Of a stretch of DNA of 21,956 nt, positions 21,339-21,956 are shown in pieces. The DNA lies in the NCBI GenBank assembly GCA_019648995.1, contig BLXT01000663.1:951376-973331 (forward strand). The letters are read 5' to 3'. Source of the stretch: Plakobranchus ocellatus (taxonomy: Eukaryota; Mollusca; Gastropoda; Plakobranchidae). The notes beneath the pieces were generated by a model. That model did not search any database and was not told the origin of the DNA. It worked only from the letters and a program-made list of their open reading frames with translations. Made by a program: the position numbers and the translations under genes. Numbering within the stretch: the stretch's first letter is position 1; every line of letters begins with the position of its first letter.

Positions 21339-21956
21339 CTTGGTGAGAAAAAAAGTAAAAGAAACTATTTTTAACAGCAGCTAAAACTCAGAGAAGTAAA
21401 GTAAAACTAATCAATGAAGCATTGATATCAGAACAGTGCAATCGCCCACCCCCCAAAAAATCTCTTAATTCGCCTACATGACGATGTGTGATACATGCAA
21501 CTAAGAGTATTCCTTCATACTAAATATCTGAGTGACTGTGCATTTATCCGTGTGGTTAGAGTCAAGATACCATTCTTTAAAAAAAAAAAAAGGCAAACCT
21601 CCAACACATTAGACCATGCTCATGCTGAATCTATCCACATGCTCTCAAACTGGGATATACAAATATCAGTTTCAACTAGGGCTCTATAGATAGCCAGAGG
21701 AAGGAGGCAGAGACAAAAAAACCAGTGTTTTTAATCAAACCACTTTTATAAGACACAAGTGATCATTAGCTTTAGGACAAAATTGGAATTGTGAGCACAT
21801 GTAAAACTTGTCTCAAATTCAGCTCAGTCTGAATGAGAAACATCTTTAATCTCCAAAACTTCTCTCTATGAGCTTTAAAATGAAAACTAAATAAAGCTAT
21901 GTTGGTTCAGTGCCAAAATATGAAACTTTTGTATTTTGAAAAAAAAAAAAAAAAAA
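21339..21956 (-). other. Intron (partial) upstream of first visible exon
   Basis: AT-rich sequence preceding the 21338 acceptor. No exon is recognised, and the preceding exon is outside the window. It ends in an 18-base A run (21939-21956), suggesting the assembled piece stops at a homopolymer. Confidence 0.75.

Overview
The window looks like nuclear DNA from an invertebrate animal. It is AT-rich, with GT-AG introns, long homopolymer runs, microsatellites and a decayed LINE. It carries the middle of one large spliced gene on the minus strand: an ortholog of the JIP3/JIP4 motor-adaptor and MAP-kinase scaffold family (vertebrate MAPK8IP3 and SPAG9, fly sunday driver, worm unc-16). The species cannot be named from this stretch. 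The style would fit a mollusc or another marine invertebrate, but that is only an impression. The ends of the window (an 18-base A run at the right edge) and a G run running into NNN at 2312-2329 suggest a draft assembly.

Reading the minus strand from right to left, nine constitutive exons can be placed, and every junction keeps codon phase: 21338-21281, 20672-20616, 18634-18484, 17751-17561, 4773-4582, 3992-3767, 3345-3190, 1784-1604 and 1273-1064. They total 1422 nt (474 codons). They cover the central coiled coil/leucine zipper, the RILP-homology 2 (RH2) segment, a low-complexity linker, and the first strands of the C-terminal beta-propeller (WD40-like) domain. The N-terminal RH1, kinesin- and JNK-binding parts lie beyond the right edge. 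Most of the propeller lies beyond the left edge.

The main surprise is in the 12.8-kb intron that follows the RH2 exon. At 15255-14658 there is a 598-nt open exon on the gene's own strand. Its acceptor is in exactly the phase needed to continue from the RH2 exon. It encodes a 198-residue Pro/Ser/Thr-rich tail and ends at a TAG. Used as an alternative last exon, it would give a short JIP isoform that keeps the motor- and Rab-binding half and replaces the whole propeller with a disordered PxxP-bearing tail. Between this exon and the next constitutive exon lie long tracts that read (CU)n in the pre-mRNA. They could plausibly influence the choice between the two ends.

The rest is intronic: simple repeats (AG)n, a roughly 290-bp GA/GATA compound microsatellite, a 22-bp x3 minisatellite, (CAT)7, small palindromes, one weak possible poison exon (5378-5248), and an antisense reverse-transcriptase remnant (about 19823-20572). 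No rRNA, tRNA or CRISPR array is evident, nor a second protein-coding host gene.
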